A stretch of DNA of 40,794 bases, taken from Paenarthrobacter nitroguajacolicus JCM 14115 (GTDB lineage Bacteria > Actinomycetota > Actinomycetes > Actinomycetales > Micrococcaceae). Below the pieces are notes generated by a model, which saw nothing but the letters and a program-made list of their open reading frames with translations, ran no database searches and was not told the origin of the DNA. Position 1 is the stretch's first letter; every line of letters begins with the position of its first letter. The position numbers and the translations under genes were made by a program. Location: assembly GCA_001313365.1 (NCBI GenBank), contig BBFS01000040.1:1-40794 (forward strand), written 5' to 3'. Below are positions 28,184 through 38,514 of the stretch, in pieces.

Positions 28184-29097
28184 GTGGCAACGTACACACC
28201 CCCAGGAATTGGCCAACGTCCTCAAGGACGGTCTCCTCTCCTTCCCCCGTCACATCGTTCGATGCCCAGCTGCAGTTCGACGAGGAGAACTACCGTAAGC
28301 ACCTCGCCTGGCAGGCCAGCTTCCCTGTAGCCGGTCTGTTTGCCGCGGGTGGCACCGGCGAAGGCTTCTCCTTGACTCCGGCCGAATCCGAGCGCGTAGT
28401 CCGTACCGCCGTCGAAGAAGTTGGCAGCGTTGTTCCTGTCCTCGCATCGGCGGGCGGCTCGACTGCCCAGGCCATCGAGAATGCCAAGCTGCCGAGCCGC
28501 GGGCGCGAAGGCTCCTGCTGCTGCCGCCGTACCTCACTGAAGCCGACCAGGAGGGCCTGACTGAACACGTGAGCGCGGTCTGCAAGGCAACGTCGCTGGG
28601 TGTGATCATCTACAACCGGGCAAACGCCATCTACAAGGACACCACGGTGGCCACGCTCGCTGACCGCCACGACAACCTCATCGGTTTCAAGGATGGCGTG
28701 GGCGACCTCGAGCACGACGCCCGCGTTTACGCCAAGCTCGGCGACCGCCTCTTCTACCTGGGTGGCCTGCCGACGGCTGAGACTTTCGCGCTTCCGCTGC
28801 TGCAGCTCGGAATGAGCACCTACTCCAGCGCCATGTACAACTTCGTTCCCCAGTTTGCCCTGGACTTCTACCAGGACGTCCGCAACAACGACCGCGCGGC
28901 CGTGAACAAAAAGCTCAACGACTTCGTGATCCCCCTACCTGGACATCCGCGACCGCGTGAAGGGCTACTCGGTGTCCATCGTCAAGGGCGGCCTGGACGC
29001 GATCGGGCGCTCCGCCGGGCCCGTCCGTCCTCCGCTGCAGAATCTTGCCGAGCAGGATTTTGCAGACCTCAAGGCCCTGATCGCCCGCGTTTCCTAA
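28184..29097 (+). CDS. kdgD: 5-dehydro-4-deoxyglucarate dehydratase, frame broken
   Basis: DHDPS/NAL-family class I aldolase-fold enzyme of about 303 residues that decarboxylates and dehydrates 5-dehydro-4-deoxy-D-glucarate to 2-oxoglutarate semialdehyde in the cytosol. GTG 28184 follows AAGGA and reads [20 protein letters not shown] once a C5 near 28197 is taken as C4. [53 protein letters not shown] (catalytic Tyr) and [19 protein letters not shown] (Schiff-base Lys in GFKDG) are the family signatures; [20 protein letters not shown] sits at the C-terminus. Breaks lie near 28197, 28235, 28490-28530 and 28935. First gene of the catabolic operon. Confidence 0.92.
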
Positions 29098-29134
29098 CCG
29101 TCTGTATCCCAACAGCCAGACCCAGGAGGAATCC

Positions 29135-30755
29135 ATGACCCTCACAGGACATTCACTCATCGCCGGACAGCCAGTTGTCGGCAAAGGCAAGACCACGTTC
29201 GGTTTCAACCCTGCCACCAACCAGGCCCTCGAGCCCAGCTACACGCTGCTCACGGAAGAGCAGCTCAAGGCAGCCACCGCCGCGGCGAAGGAAGCCTACG
29301 CATCCTTCAGCACGCTCGATCCCGAAGCACATGCATCCTTCCTGGACGCGATCGCGGACAACATCGAGGCCATCGGCGACGAACTCATCCTCCGAGCCGG
29401 CCAGGAAACCGGCCTGCCCGCAGCAAGGCTGCAGGGAGAGCGTGCACGCACCACCGGACAACTTCGCTTGTTCGCGAACGTCGTCCGCCAGGGAGATTTC
29501 CGCGGGGGGGTCCGCATCGACCCCGCGCTGCCGGACCGCACGCCCATGCCACGCGCTGACATCCGCCAGCGACAGATCCCACTCGGTCCCGTGGCTGTCT
29601 TCGGTGCCAGCAACTTCCCGCTGGCATTCTCGACGGCGGGTGGAGACACCGCCTCGGCCCTCGCCGCAGGTTGCCCGGTGGTCTTCAAAGCGCACAACGC
29701 CCACCCCCCCGGCACCAGTGAGTTGGTTGGCCAGGCAATCGTCAAGGCGGTCAAGGATGCAGGCCTCCACCCTGCGTCTTCTCCCTGATCTACGGTCCCG
29801 GTTCAAGCATTGGCCAGGCCCTCGTGTCCGACCCCCCCGCCATCAAGCCGTCGCTTTACCGGCTCACAGAGCGCAGGTGTCGCCTTGATGCGCACGGCGG
29901 CAGCCCGTATGGAACCTATTCCGGTTTACGCGGAAATGTCCTCCTTGAACCCGGTCTTCGTGTTTGACGGCGCACTGAACGCTCCGCCGAACAGATTGAC
30001 GCCCTCGCCCAGCAGTACGTCACCGCTGTGACCGGCAGCTCCGGTCAGCTGTGCACTTCGCCCGGCCTGCTGTTCGCCCCCCCCGAAGGCGAAGCCGGCG
30101 ACAAACTTGCCGCCGCCGTCGGACGCGCTGTTGCTGCCTGCAGCGGACAGACCATGCTGACCGAAGGCATCGCCTCGTCCTGGAACGCCGGAGCGGAAGC
30201 GCTAGGCAAAGCCGAGGGCGTTGACGTCATTGGCCAAGGTACACCTGGCGGCACCGAGAACGCACCCGCCCCCCCACCATCTTCGGTACCGATGTCCGGC
30301 AGTTCGTGAACAACCACGTCCTGCACCAGGAGATCTTCGGCGCCGCCAGCCTGGTGATCCGCTACTCCTCCGTGGAGGACCTGGTCCAGGCAGCTTCGAG
30401 GATCGAGGGACAACTCACCGCGTCGCTGCAGCTCACCGAGGAGGACTACCCGACGGCGGCAGCCCTCCTTCCGGTACTGGAGCAGAAGGTTGGCCGCGTC
30501 ATCGTCAACGGCTGGCCCACGGGCGTGGAAGTTGGCCACGCCATGGTCCACGGCGGACCGTTCCCGGCTACCTCGGATACGCGCACCACCTCTGTGGGTA
30601 CGCTCGCGATCAACCGCTTCCTGCGCCCGGTGGCGTACCAGAACCTGCCGCAGGAACTCCTGCCCGAGTCTCTCCAGGACGCCAACCCCTGGCACCTGAA
30701 CAGGCGCATCGATGGCACTGTTGTCCCCGCCGAGAATGCAGAGGTCACGGCATGA
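29135..30755 (+). CDS. 2-oxoglutarate semialdehyde dehydrogenase (NADP+), frame broken
   Basis: Aldehyde dehydrogenase of about 530 residues that oxidises 2-oxoglutarate semialdehyde to 2-oxoglutarate, the last step of the route. AGGAGG precedes ATG 29135 ([20 protein letters not shown]). The long form with [39 protein letters not shown] and [20 protein letters not shown] is typical of the KGSADH group. [17 protein letters not shown] has the general-base Glu, and [13 protein letters not shown] has the catalytic Cys (about 30035-30070). Breaks lie near 29775, 29845-29870, 29985 and 30240-30265. The stop overlaps the gudD start as ATGA. It lies 38 bases after kdgD. Confidence 0.9.
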
Positions 30756-32084
30756 GCACCCAGCCAACCATTACCCGCGTAGAGGTTGTACCCGTCGCAG
30801 GCTACGACAGCATGCTGATGAACCTCAGCGGCGCCCACGGACCGTTCTTCACCCGCAACGTAGTGATCATCACGGATTCCGAGGGGGCGCACTGGCCTGG
30901 GCGAAGTCCCGGGTGGCGAGAAGATCAAGTCCACCATTGAAGAGGCCGGCGCTTGATCAGCGGCAAGCCCGTTGCCCGCTACCGCTCACTGCTGCGTGAG
31001 GTAGCCGCCGAGTTCGCGGACCGCGACGCTGGTGGCCGTGGTTTGCAGACCTTCGACCTCCGCACCACAGTCCACGCTGTCACTGCCATCGAGTCAGCCC
31101 TGCTGGACCTCCACGGACAATTCCTGGGCGTGCCCGTCGCTGAACTGCTCGGCGACGGCCAGCAGCGCACTTCCGTGCCGATGCTTGGCTACCTCTTCTT
31201 TATCGGTGACCACAAGCGCACTGAACTGCCGTACCTGGTGGAGGACGCGCCGTCGGACCGCTGGGAGGAACTCCGCCGCCAAGAGGCCATGACCCCCCCG
31301 GAAACCGTCGTCGCGCTGGCCGAAGCGGCGCAGGAGCGCTACGGCTTCAGCGACTTCAAGCTCAAGGGCGGAGTGCTGTCCGGAGATGATGAAGTGGACG
31401 TCGTCACGGCGCTGGCCAAGCGCTTCCCGGATGCCCGCGTCACGCTCGACCCGAACGGAGGGTGGCTCCTTGAGGAAGCCATCCGCTTGGGCAAGCGGAT
31501 GCAGGGAGTCGTCGCCTACGCCGAGGATCCGTGCGGTGCCGAAGGGCGGTTCTCGGGTCGCGAGGTCATGGCTGAATTCCGCCGGGCCACCGGCCTCAAG
31601 ACAGCCACCAACATGATCGCCACGGACTGGCGGGAAATGTCCCACGCCATTCGCAGCAACGCCGTGGACATTCCGCTGGCAGATCCGCACTTCTGGACCA
31701 TGCATGGCTCGGTCCGGGTGGCGCAGCTTTGCCACGAATTCGGCCTCACTTGGGGCTCCCACTCGAACAATCACTTCGACATCTCCTTGGCCATGTTCAC
31801 CCACACAGGTGCCGCGGCGCCTGGCGAGATCACGGCGCTGGACACCCACTGGATCTGGCAGGACGGCCAAGGCCTCACCAAGGAACCGTTGCAGATCAAG
31901 GGCGGCGCCATCGAGGTCCCGGATGCTCCGGGGGTTGGGCATCGAGCTGGACCGCGACGCCCTGGACAAGGCACACCAGTTGTACCTCGAGCACGGCCTT
32001 GACGCCCGGGACGACAGCATCGGCATGCAGTACTACATCGAAGGTTGGCAGTTCGATCCCAAGCGGCCCTGCCTGGTTCGATGA
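30752..32084 (+). CDS. gudD: Glucarate dehydratase, frame broken
   Basis: Enolase-superfamily enzyme of about 440 residues that dehydrates D-glucarate (often L-idarate too) to 5-dehydro-4-deoxyglucarate using Mg2+. [20 protein letters not shown] then [18 protein letters not shown] form the capping domain. [20 protein letters not shown] has the KxK base pair. [34 protein letters not shown] and [12 protein letters not shown] hold the metal ligands, and [20 protein letters not shown] contains the catalytic His. The C-terminus [10 protein letters not shown] is characteristic of GudD. Breaks lie near 30883, 30950, 31930 and 32068. Galactarate dehydratases of this superfamily differ in these loops, so glucarate is the preferred substrate. 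Confidence 0.94.
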
Positions 32085-32124
32085 CGCTGGCCGTTGCCGC
32101 TGGTTGACCGGCCACATCACTACC

Positions 32125-32167
32125 GCACGGCCGCCGCATTCCCCCCCGCAACGGGAGGCGGCCGTGC
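32125..32167 (+). terminator. Hairpin after gudD
   Basis: GCACGGCCGCC (32125-32135) and GGCGGCCGTGC (32157-32167) form a perfect 11-bp stem. It lies 41 bases after the gudD stop and 27 bases before the AEC permease start, so it may end or attenuate transcription into the permease. Confidence 0.6.
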
Positions 32168-32194
32168 GGACTCCAATTTCATGAAGGGGGCAGG

Positions 32195-33123
32195 GTGGGC
32201 GGCGTTGTCTCCGGCATCCTCATCGTCACTGCGGTCATCGCAGTGGGATATTTTGCGGCCAGGTTCAAGGTGCTGGCCCCTGATGTCCAAGGTGCCCTCA
32301 CCCGTACCGCTTTCTACATCACTAATCCCGCGCTGCTCTTCACCGTTGTGGCCGGAAGCGATATCCGTGCAGCCCTCGGTGTCGACGCCCCGCTTGCCCT
32401 GCTTTCCGCAGCGGCGGTGGGGGGGCTTCTCTATTGCCTGCTGAGTTTCCTGTTCTTCCGGCGCCCCGTCGCGGAGACGGCAGTGGGTGCCATGGCCAGC
32501 AGCTATGCCAACGCCAACAACATCGGAATCCCTGTTTCGTTGTACGCGGTGGGAACCGCCCAGCACGTGGCTCCAGTCCTGTTGGTCCAGTTGCTGGTAC
32601 TGGCACCCTTTTACGTCACAGTCCTGGGACTCGCGGGCGGGGGGGCCAAAATCTCCTGGAAGCGGATGGTCCTTCAACCTTTCGCCAACCCCATGATCAT
32701 CGCTTCCGCCTTGGGCGTGGTCATGGCCCTCACCGGCTGGCAGGCTCCGGACCTGGTGCAGAAGCCCATCGACATGCTCGCCGGCGCGGCAGTGCCCATG
32801 GTGTTGCTTGCCTTCGGTTTGTCATTGGCGGGCAAGGCCCCACTGCAAAAGGGGGGGATGGCCGCGTGGAGACCGTGGTGGCCACGCTGCTTAAGATCGC
32901 GGGAATGCCGGTCATCGTCTGGGCTCTGGGCAGATTTGTCTTCGGACTGGAAGGTCAGCACCTGCTGGCCAGCGTCATCATGGCCGCGCTCCCTACCGCG
33001 CAAAACGTCTTTCTCTTCGCCTCGCCGTATGGCCGGGGGACCGTGGTTGCGCGGGATGTCATCCTCTGCACCACCGCCCTCTGCACAGGAGCCTTGCTCG
33101 TGGTTGCTTGGCTGCTCGGGTAG
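32195..33123 (+). CDS. AEC-family permease (auxin efflux carrier type), frame broken
   Basis: About 308-residue membrane protein with ten helices in two halves, as in AEC transporters, which move organic acids in bacteria. GTG 32195 begins MGGVVSGILIVTAVIAVGYF. The first half has GALTRTAFYITNPALLFTVV and ASSYANANNIGIPVSLYAVG (the broken-helix N-x-x-N-I-G-I-P motif). The second half has LDMLAGAAVPMVLLAFGLSL-like sequence (IDMLAGAAVPMVLLAFGLSL) and VIMAALPTAQNVFLFASPYG. One break near 32852, a G7 that should be five or eight, separates the halves. It lies between the glucarate operon and an MFS transporter. Substrate unknown; a sugar diacid or 2-oxoglutarate is plausible. Confidence 0.85.
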
Positions 33124-33141
33124 TGGATATCGGGCAGATTC

Positions 33142-33191
33142 GATGCATGGAAGGTATCATCTGATGCAGATTTTGTGTTGGACGTGCATCA
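33142..33191. promoter_or_regulatory. Candidate LysR operator before the MFS gene
   Basis: TGATGC (33162-33167) and GCATCA (33186-33191) form an inverted pair 18 bases apart, preceded by GATGCAT (33142-33148). The region lies in the 203-base gap before the MFS gene and matches the arms seen before tctC/lysR and kdgD. Confidence 0.55.
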
Positions 33192-33326
33192 CAAAAGCAA
33201 CCTAAGGTTGATTCAGATCGTGTGGCAGAGACCACAAGCCAACTGTCCCGGCAGTGAGCCGCTTCCCTAACTCAGGAAGCCCAACGATCACGAAGCTACG
33301 CCTAGTCAAAGAGGATTACCCCCCCA

Positions 33327-34693
33327 ATGCAATCTGTTGACGCCGCCGTCACGGATGTCGCCCACGCCACCAAGAAGTTCTTCAAGCGTGTGCTGCCCAT
33401 CATGCTGGTCATGCTTGTCTGCAACCAGCTCAATCGTTCAAACATCGGCTACGCCCACGAGCACCTCGAAGCCGACGTCGGAATCGGTGCAGCCGCTTAC
33501 GGTTTCGGTGCCGGCCTGTTCTTCATTGCCTACGCGATTTTCGAACTCCCCCCCAGCAACGTGCTGATGGAGAAGTACGGCGCCAAGGTCTGGTTGACCC
33601 GAATCATGATCAGCTGGGGCCTGGTGTCCTTCCTCATGGCGTACGTCCAGAACGAAATGATGTTCTACGTACTGCGCTTCCTGCTCGGTGCTGCTGAAGC
33701 CGGATTCTTCCCCCCCGCAGTGATCTTCTACTTCGCCCGCTGGGTTCCCGTGGGCCAGCGCGGCAAGGCGACAGCAATCTTCATCGCCGGTTCCTCGGTC
33801 GCGGCGGCGTTGTCCGGGCCCATTGCCGGCATGCTGCTCAGCCTCCACGATGTTCTCGGCCTCCGCGGCTGGCAGTGGCTCTTCGGCTTCGAAGGCCTCC
33901 TCTCAGTCGCCGTCGGCTGCGTTGTCTTCTTCCTCCTCGACGCCAGGATCCAGGATGCCAAGTGGCTCACCCCCCCCGCGGAGAAAACCGCCCTGTCGCA
34001 GGCCATAGCCGACGAGGATGCCCAGCACACCCAGGGCGCCAACGGCAAGGTCAACCGGTGGAAGATGCTTCTGAATCCCCCCCAGATCCTCCTGCTCTGT
34101 GGAATCTACTTCTCCGTGCAGCTCTCCATCTACGCCAACACTTTCTGGCTGCCCACCATCGTGAAGCAGATCCCTGGAACCACCGACCTCAGCGTCGGCT
34201 TCCTCTCGGCCATTCCGTGGGTCTGCGCAGTCTTCGCCATGTACTTCGCAGCAAAGCTGCAGGACAAAGCCAAGTCCAAGCGGCCCTTGCTGGTGGTCGC
34301 CCTGCTGATTGCCGCCGTCGGGACCTTTGCGGCCGCCATCGCCACACCCGTACTTGCGCTGGTGTTCCTGGCCGTCGCGGCCATGGGCTTCAAGAGCGCG
34401 TCTCCGCTGTTCTGGACCATTCCCCCAGTCTGGTCTTCACCCCGCAGTGCTGGCCCCGGCCATCGCGATCATCAACTCCTTGGGTAACCTGGGCGGCTTC
34501 GTAGCCCCTTCGGCTTCGGCATCATCAAGGAGCAGACCGGCAGCGTCATCCCGGGGGGCTGTTTGCCTTGGCCGCGGCCTCTACCATCGCTGCAGGCCTG
34601 GTGTACTTCCTCCGGGAGCGAAAGGCTCCTCAGCAGGAAACCGGCAGCGTGAGCGAGGTTCGGTCGCCGGACAAAGTGCGCACCAACGCCTAG
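33327..34693 (+). CDS. MFS transporter, anion:cation symporter (ACS) family, frame broken
   Basis: About 450-residue transporter with twelve helices, of the ACS group that includes glucarate, galactarate and tartrate carriers. LPIMLVMLVCNQLNRSNIGY carries the family's N-terminal D/N-R-x-N-I motif. YAIFELPSNVLMEKYGAKVW and FLLGAAEAGFFPAVIFYFAR are signature loops (both with an extra Pro from C7 runs in the text). A central loop (TPAEKTALSQAIADEDAQHT) precedes the second half, ILLLCGIYFSVQLSIYANTF to INSLGNLGGFVAPFGFGIIK. Breaks lie near 34425, 34440, 34512 and 34553. It probably imports the sugar diacid in symport with H+. A perfect terminator follows. Confidence 0.9.
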
Positions 34694-34710
34694 ATCTAAT
34701 TGAGGAAACA

Positions 34711-34746
34711 CAGGAGGCAGGCACCCGGCCGGGTGCCTGCCTCCTG
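34711..34746. terminator. Perfect 18-bp-arm bidirectional terminator
   Basis: The 36 bases from 34711 to 34746 are a perfect palindrome (CAGGAGGCAGGCACCCGG and its inverse), with GTTGTTT soon after on the plus strand. It lies 17 bases past the MFS stop and closes the glucarate locus. It can also serve the minus-strand gene ending at 34899. Confidence 0.8.
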
Positions 34747-34898
34747 CTGTTGTTTACGGATTGTGTGTTGCCTACGAGCGCCGCAAACGCTGGCAGCTCC
34801 AACGTCCCATCCGGCGACGGAAAGCGGCAGTCCGGCTGCTGCTGCAGTACCGGCTATGCACCCCGCGTGAGTGGAGGTACGGGGGGGCAGGCGGGTGC

Positions 34899-36403
34899 TC
34901 AACCGAGGACCTTCTGGGCTGCGTCCAGGATGTCTTGAAGCGCAGATTCGCTGGGCTGGGGGGAGCCGAGGCGGCCTGCGGCTTGCTCGGCCGGGGGGGC
35001 TTGGACGTCGGGGGGGTTGCAGTTTCCGTTGGTGTGGGCGTCGGCGTCGGTGTTGGTGTGACCGTCGGGGGTCGTGAGGTTGTGGGCGTCGGAGTAGTGG
35101 GCGGTGTGGTGACCGTGTCCGACGGCACCTCGCTCGGCGCGGGAGCTGGCTGGGTGGGGGCTGGGCTTGTCACCCCCCCAGGGACGGCCGGGACTGAGGA
35201 GGGGACAGCCGATGGAACCCAAACCGGGTTGGCAAGGGACACCTTCGGGGTCGGAGCCGGCGACGACGACCCGGCCGTGGGTGCTCGGCTAATGTCGCGG
35301 GCTGGCCGGCCTCCGAGGACGCTGTGGCAAGTGACGAGGCTGATGGCGACGACGCTGATGGTGCGGAAGCCGTGGAATACGAGGCACTGGGCGCAGGGGC
35401 CGCGGAGCCCGAATTCCTGTCTGCACCGCTGGCTTCATGCGCAGGAGTTTCCTGGCCGAAGAACGGAAGCTCAAGGGCTTGCCCCAAAGTCCCGGCCGTC
35501 AGCACTAGTCCAAGCGCACCTGCAACCACAGCCATGCGCTGGCTCATGTGCTTGACCGACGCTGCTTTCCGAAGGGCGGCGTGGGGGGGTTCGCGGACGA
35601 AGGAGGAGGTGGACCCCCACGCTGGACCTGGCCGCGGAGGGTGCCGCAGCGGGTGCGGCAGCCTGCCGGCGAACATCCTTGCGGCTTGCCAGTGCTGCCG
35701 ACGCCGTTGCCGCGGCAGCAAGCTGCGCCTGAGACTTACCCCGAGGTGACTCGGTTTGCAGGGACTCGGTGCGGGGCGAGTCGTTGCTCGGTGACTCGGC
35801 GGCTTCGGGGGGTGCTCGTGGATTCTTCGCGGGAAGGCACTACCGGAATGGCCGTCGTGGCAGGTTCCGGCGTTGAAGCCTGCACCACTGGAATTGCTGC
35901 GGTTGCGGGCTCCTGGCGCTCAGCTCCTGAGGATCCGGCTCCACGCCAGCAGGGGGGCGCGCTGGCAGGGGGCGCACTTGTTGGGGGTCACAATGGGGGA
36001 TTGCCGCGGTAGGGGGGTCCCGGTGTGGTCGACCTCCGAGCCGCTGGCTGAACAGTAGGTATCGCGGCAGTCATGGGTTCCGCCTGCTCGGACGGTTCGG
36101 GCGACGGCTGTGGGGCCGAGGCCTCAGGCGCGATCACGGCAAGGGCTGCGCGCTCCCGCTCCGCTGCACGAATTTCCGCACGAGTGGCAGGCGCCGCCGT
36201 GGTGGGCATGGCCGCAGTGGCGGGTTCCGGCGTCGTGCCTGTGTTAACCGTGCCTGTTACAGCAGCGTCAGTGTTAGTCGCGCCAGTGTCATCTGGGTTT
36301 CCGGTGGGGGGAATCCGCTGGGTTGGGCCCGACGGCGTCCGGTTGGCTTGGTGCGCTCGCCTTCAGTGTGGGCGCGGCGCGGCTGATCCATGGTTGGGGA
36401 CAT
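34899..36403 (-). CDS. Large Pro/Ala/Thr-rich one-helix membrane protein of unknown function, frame broken
   Basis: About 480 residues, no family recognised. From ATG 36403: MSPTMDQPRRAHTEGERTKP, a hydrophilic, Ala/Pro/Thr-rich region with TRAEIRAAERERAALA (about 36135-36195), and a Gln/Ala-rich stretch (GKSQAQLAAAATASAALASR, about 35660-35735). Then basic RKAASVKHMSQR leads into one membrane helix (MAVVAGALGLVLTAGTLGQA, about 35480-35540). The outside tail is Ser/Pro-rich, includes a TPTPTPTPTPTE run (about 35020-35060) and ends SESALQDILDAAQKVLG. At least six breaks at G6/G7 runs (34881-36305 region) make the exact middle uncertain. The topology suggests a cytosolic N-terminus and an envelope-spanning tail. 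Confidence 0.5.
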
Positions 36404-36687
36404 GGTGGTTGCCTCTCAACGCCTTCGAGGTTAGCTGTCGGGTTCGGACGAGGCCGTCCGGCCGCCTAAGCGGCTTCACCCCCCCGAGGACTTGGATACC
36501 AAGCCCGGGAACTGTGGGTCCCCCCCCGCCTCTGCCGCGGGTCTGGCGGATCCCGGATTGCGGCAGAGCTCGGCGTCAATCCGGAAGCGGCCCAGCGGAC
36601 ATACGGGTCGCTCTACGACGGTACATGAGCCGGAAAGTAAAGTCACATTAATGTAACGGGCGGTAGGCCTGCCCAACCGAGGTGTTT
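36404..36687. other. Noncoding stretch between two minus-strand genes
   Basis: No gene seen in 284 bases. It has C7 and C8 runs near 36480 and 36519 and an AT-rich patch TCACATTAATGTAACG near 36642-36657, containing the short palindrome ACATTAATGT, which may be promoter or operator sequence for the protein starting at 36403. Confidence 0.35.
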
Positions 36688-36921
36688 CTATGACTTAGGC
36701 TTCGGTGCCGGTGAGGGAGCCGGCAACTCATGCTGGATCTTCTGGATCTGCACGGCTTGATGAGTTTCCGGGCGGAAGACTTCGTCCACGACTCCAAGCA
36801 TTCCGCCGGTGGCTCCACGCCGGACTTTGCCCTGGCTGCTCCGGCGCGATGACCAGTACCAAACGCCGGCCAGCAGGGCCGGGAATCCGAGCACTGCCGC
36901 CAACACGAGCAAGATATCCAT
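36688..36921 (-). CDS. Small one-helix membrane protein
   Basis: Intact 77-residue frame. MDILLVLAAVLGFPALLAGV then WYWSSRRSSQGKVRRGATGG gives an N-terminal membrane helix followed by a basic patch, so the C-terminal part is cytosolic. The tail (MLGVVDEVFRPETHQAVQIQ) ends in a Pro/Ala/Lys-rich segment. It is 45 bases from, and divergent to, the DNA ligase gene. No function assigned. The clean frame, good codon use and sensible topology support it as a real gene. Confidence 0.65.
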   Translation of the reverse strand: MDILLVLAAVLGFPALLAGVWYWSSRRSSQGKVRRGATGGMLGVVDEVFRPETHQAVQIQKIQHELPAPSPAPKPKS

Positions 36922-36966
36922 GGCCTAACACTAGCTTCGCGGTGCACCGGCAGGTAGACATTGTCT

Positions 36967-38060
36967 ATGGACCTGCCTGTGATGCCACCCGTCTCGCCCA
37001 TGCTCGCCAAATCCGTTCCGACCATCCCCCCCGATGTTGGGCACTACGAACCAAGTGGGACGGATTCCGGACCATCGTCTTCAAGGATGGCGACGAGATC
37101 ATCCTGGCAGCCGCAACGAGAAGCCAATGACCCGCTACTTCCCCCCCGAAGTGGTGGAGGCTCTCAGGAAGAACCTGCCGGACAAATGCGTCATCGACGG
37201 CGAGATCGTCCTGATCGAGGGCGAGAGGCTCGAGTTCGAGGTACTCCAGCAAAGGATCCATCCCGCCGACAGCCGCGTGAGGATGCTCGCCGAGAAGACT
37301 CCGGCTTCCATGATTGCGTTCGACATCCTGGCGCTGGGCGACGAGAACCTCATGGACAAGCCGTTCTCCGAGCGCCGCGCCATCCTGGAGCGTGCGCTCG
37401 CCAAGGCCGAGCCGCCTGTCTATGTGACCCCCCGCAGTGACGGATCTCGAGCGGGCGCAGGAATGGTTCGTGCAGTTGGAAGGCGCGGGACTGGACGGGG
37501 GGGTGCTGTCCAAGCCGTTGACCGGGGGGGCCTATCAACCCAACAAGCGCGTGATGTTCAAAACCAAACACGAGCGCACGGCGGATTGTGTGGTGGCCGG
37601 ATTCCGCTGGCACAAGACCGCGAAGGTTGTTGGCTCGATGCTGCTCGGCCTCCACGATGACACTGGCCGCCTGCATCACGTGGGAGTGGTGGCATCGTTC
37701 CCCCCCATGGCCCGGAGGGAGGCCCTGGTGGCCGAGCTTGAGCCGTATCAAGTCGAACTCAGCGAGCATCCCTGGGGTGAGTGGGCCAACCAGGACGAAG
37801 CTGCCGGGGGGGTTCACGCATGCCCGGCGCGCAAAGCCGGTGGAGCGGGGGGCAAGGATTTCTCGTTCGTGCCCTTGCGCCCCCCCGAACTCGTGATCGA
37901 AGTGAAGTACGACTACATGGAAGGCGACAGGTTCCGGCACACCACGCAGTTCCGTAGGTGGCGGCCGGACAGGACCCCCGAGAGCTGCACGTACTCGCAA
38001 CTGGAGGAGCCCGCTGAATACGATCTCGGGGGGGAGATCCTGCAGCTGCCGCACAGCTAG
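36967..38060 (+). CDS. ATP-dependent DNA ligase (LigC/LigD ligase-domain type), frame broken
   Basis: About 350-residue cytosolic nick-joining enzyme of the actinobacterial ATP-dependent class. ATG 36967 reads MDLPVMPPVSPMLAKSVPTI, then EPKWDGFRTIVFKDGDEII with the adenylated Lys in KWDG (near 37052; one C is lost before it). Motif III is MIAFDILALGDENLMDKPFS, motif IV LDGVLSKPL (text LDGGV), and motif V RVMFKTKHERTADCVVAGFR. The OB domain contains SRWSGGKDFSFVPLRPELVI and FRHTTQFRRWRPDRTPESCT. Breaks lie near 37050, 37115, 37426 and around 37805-37850. No primase, nuclease or Ku gene is adjacent, so repair role alone or with distant partners. Confidence 0.92.
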
Positions 38061-38121
38061 GACGTTGCCAACCCGCTGCTACGTCGCTGGGTACCAACGG
38101 AGCCGCGGGTTGGCGATTGTG

Positions 38122-38394
38122 TTACTCCTCGTGGCCTTGATCGCTGCTCATGCTGCCCTCGGCCGGCGGGGGGGTCTCTCCGGGAGGGACTCCGCGCCCG
38201 GCTCCAAGCCGGTGACGTTGCCGTCGAGGGGGGGTCGGGGGGGTTGGCGGATGCGGCGGGGGGGTCCTCGTCCTCATCCTGGCGCATGTCGGGATCCTCG
38301 TGGATGCTGTCGGCATCGGACGTAGTGTCAAACGGCCCTGTGGCGCCGGTGGCGCCGAAGCCTGGGTTTCCTCATTCGAGTCTTTGTCGGTCAC
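38122..38394 (-). CDS. Short acidic hypothetical protein, frame uncertain
   Basis: GTG 38394 begins MTDKDSNEETQASAPPAPQG, then in a second frame DTTSDADSIHEDPDMRQDED, an acidic, disordered-looking N-terminus. After G7 runs near 38229, 38237 and 38257 the likely reading is LDGNVTGLEPGAESLPE. The end depends on the true length of the G run near 38167; SMSSDQGHEE with a stop near 38122 is one option. About 85-90 residues, soluble, no motif. It could be a small acidic regulatory or stress protein, but I cannot assign it. Confidence 0.4.
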   Translation of the reverse strand: MTDKDSNEETQASAPPAPQGRLTLRPMPTASTRIPTCARMRTRTPPPHPPTPPTPPRRQRHRLGAGRGVPPGETPPPAEGSMSSDQGHEE

Positions 38395-38514
38395 GATCAG
38401 CCCTTTCGTAAGCAATCTTACTAATGTGCATGCTCCGCCAGCCTAACCGGGACCGGCTAACCCAACAAGGTGAGCCAACAAACCGAGCCCGCAACCCAAC
38501 CCAGCAAGGGATGC

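Noticed and set aside
36967..38060. Ligase as part of a bacterial NHEJ operon
   Set aside because: No Ku, primase/polymerase or phosphoesterase domain or gene is next to it in this window; it is a stand-alone ligase here.
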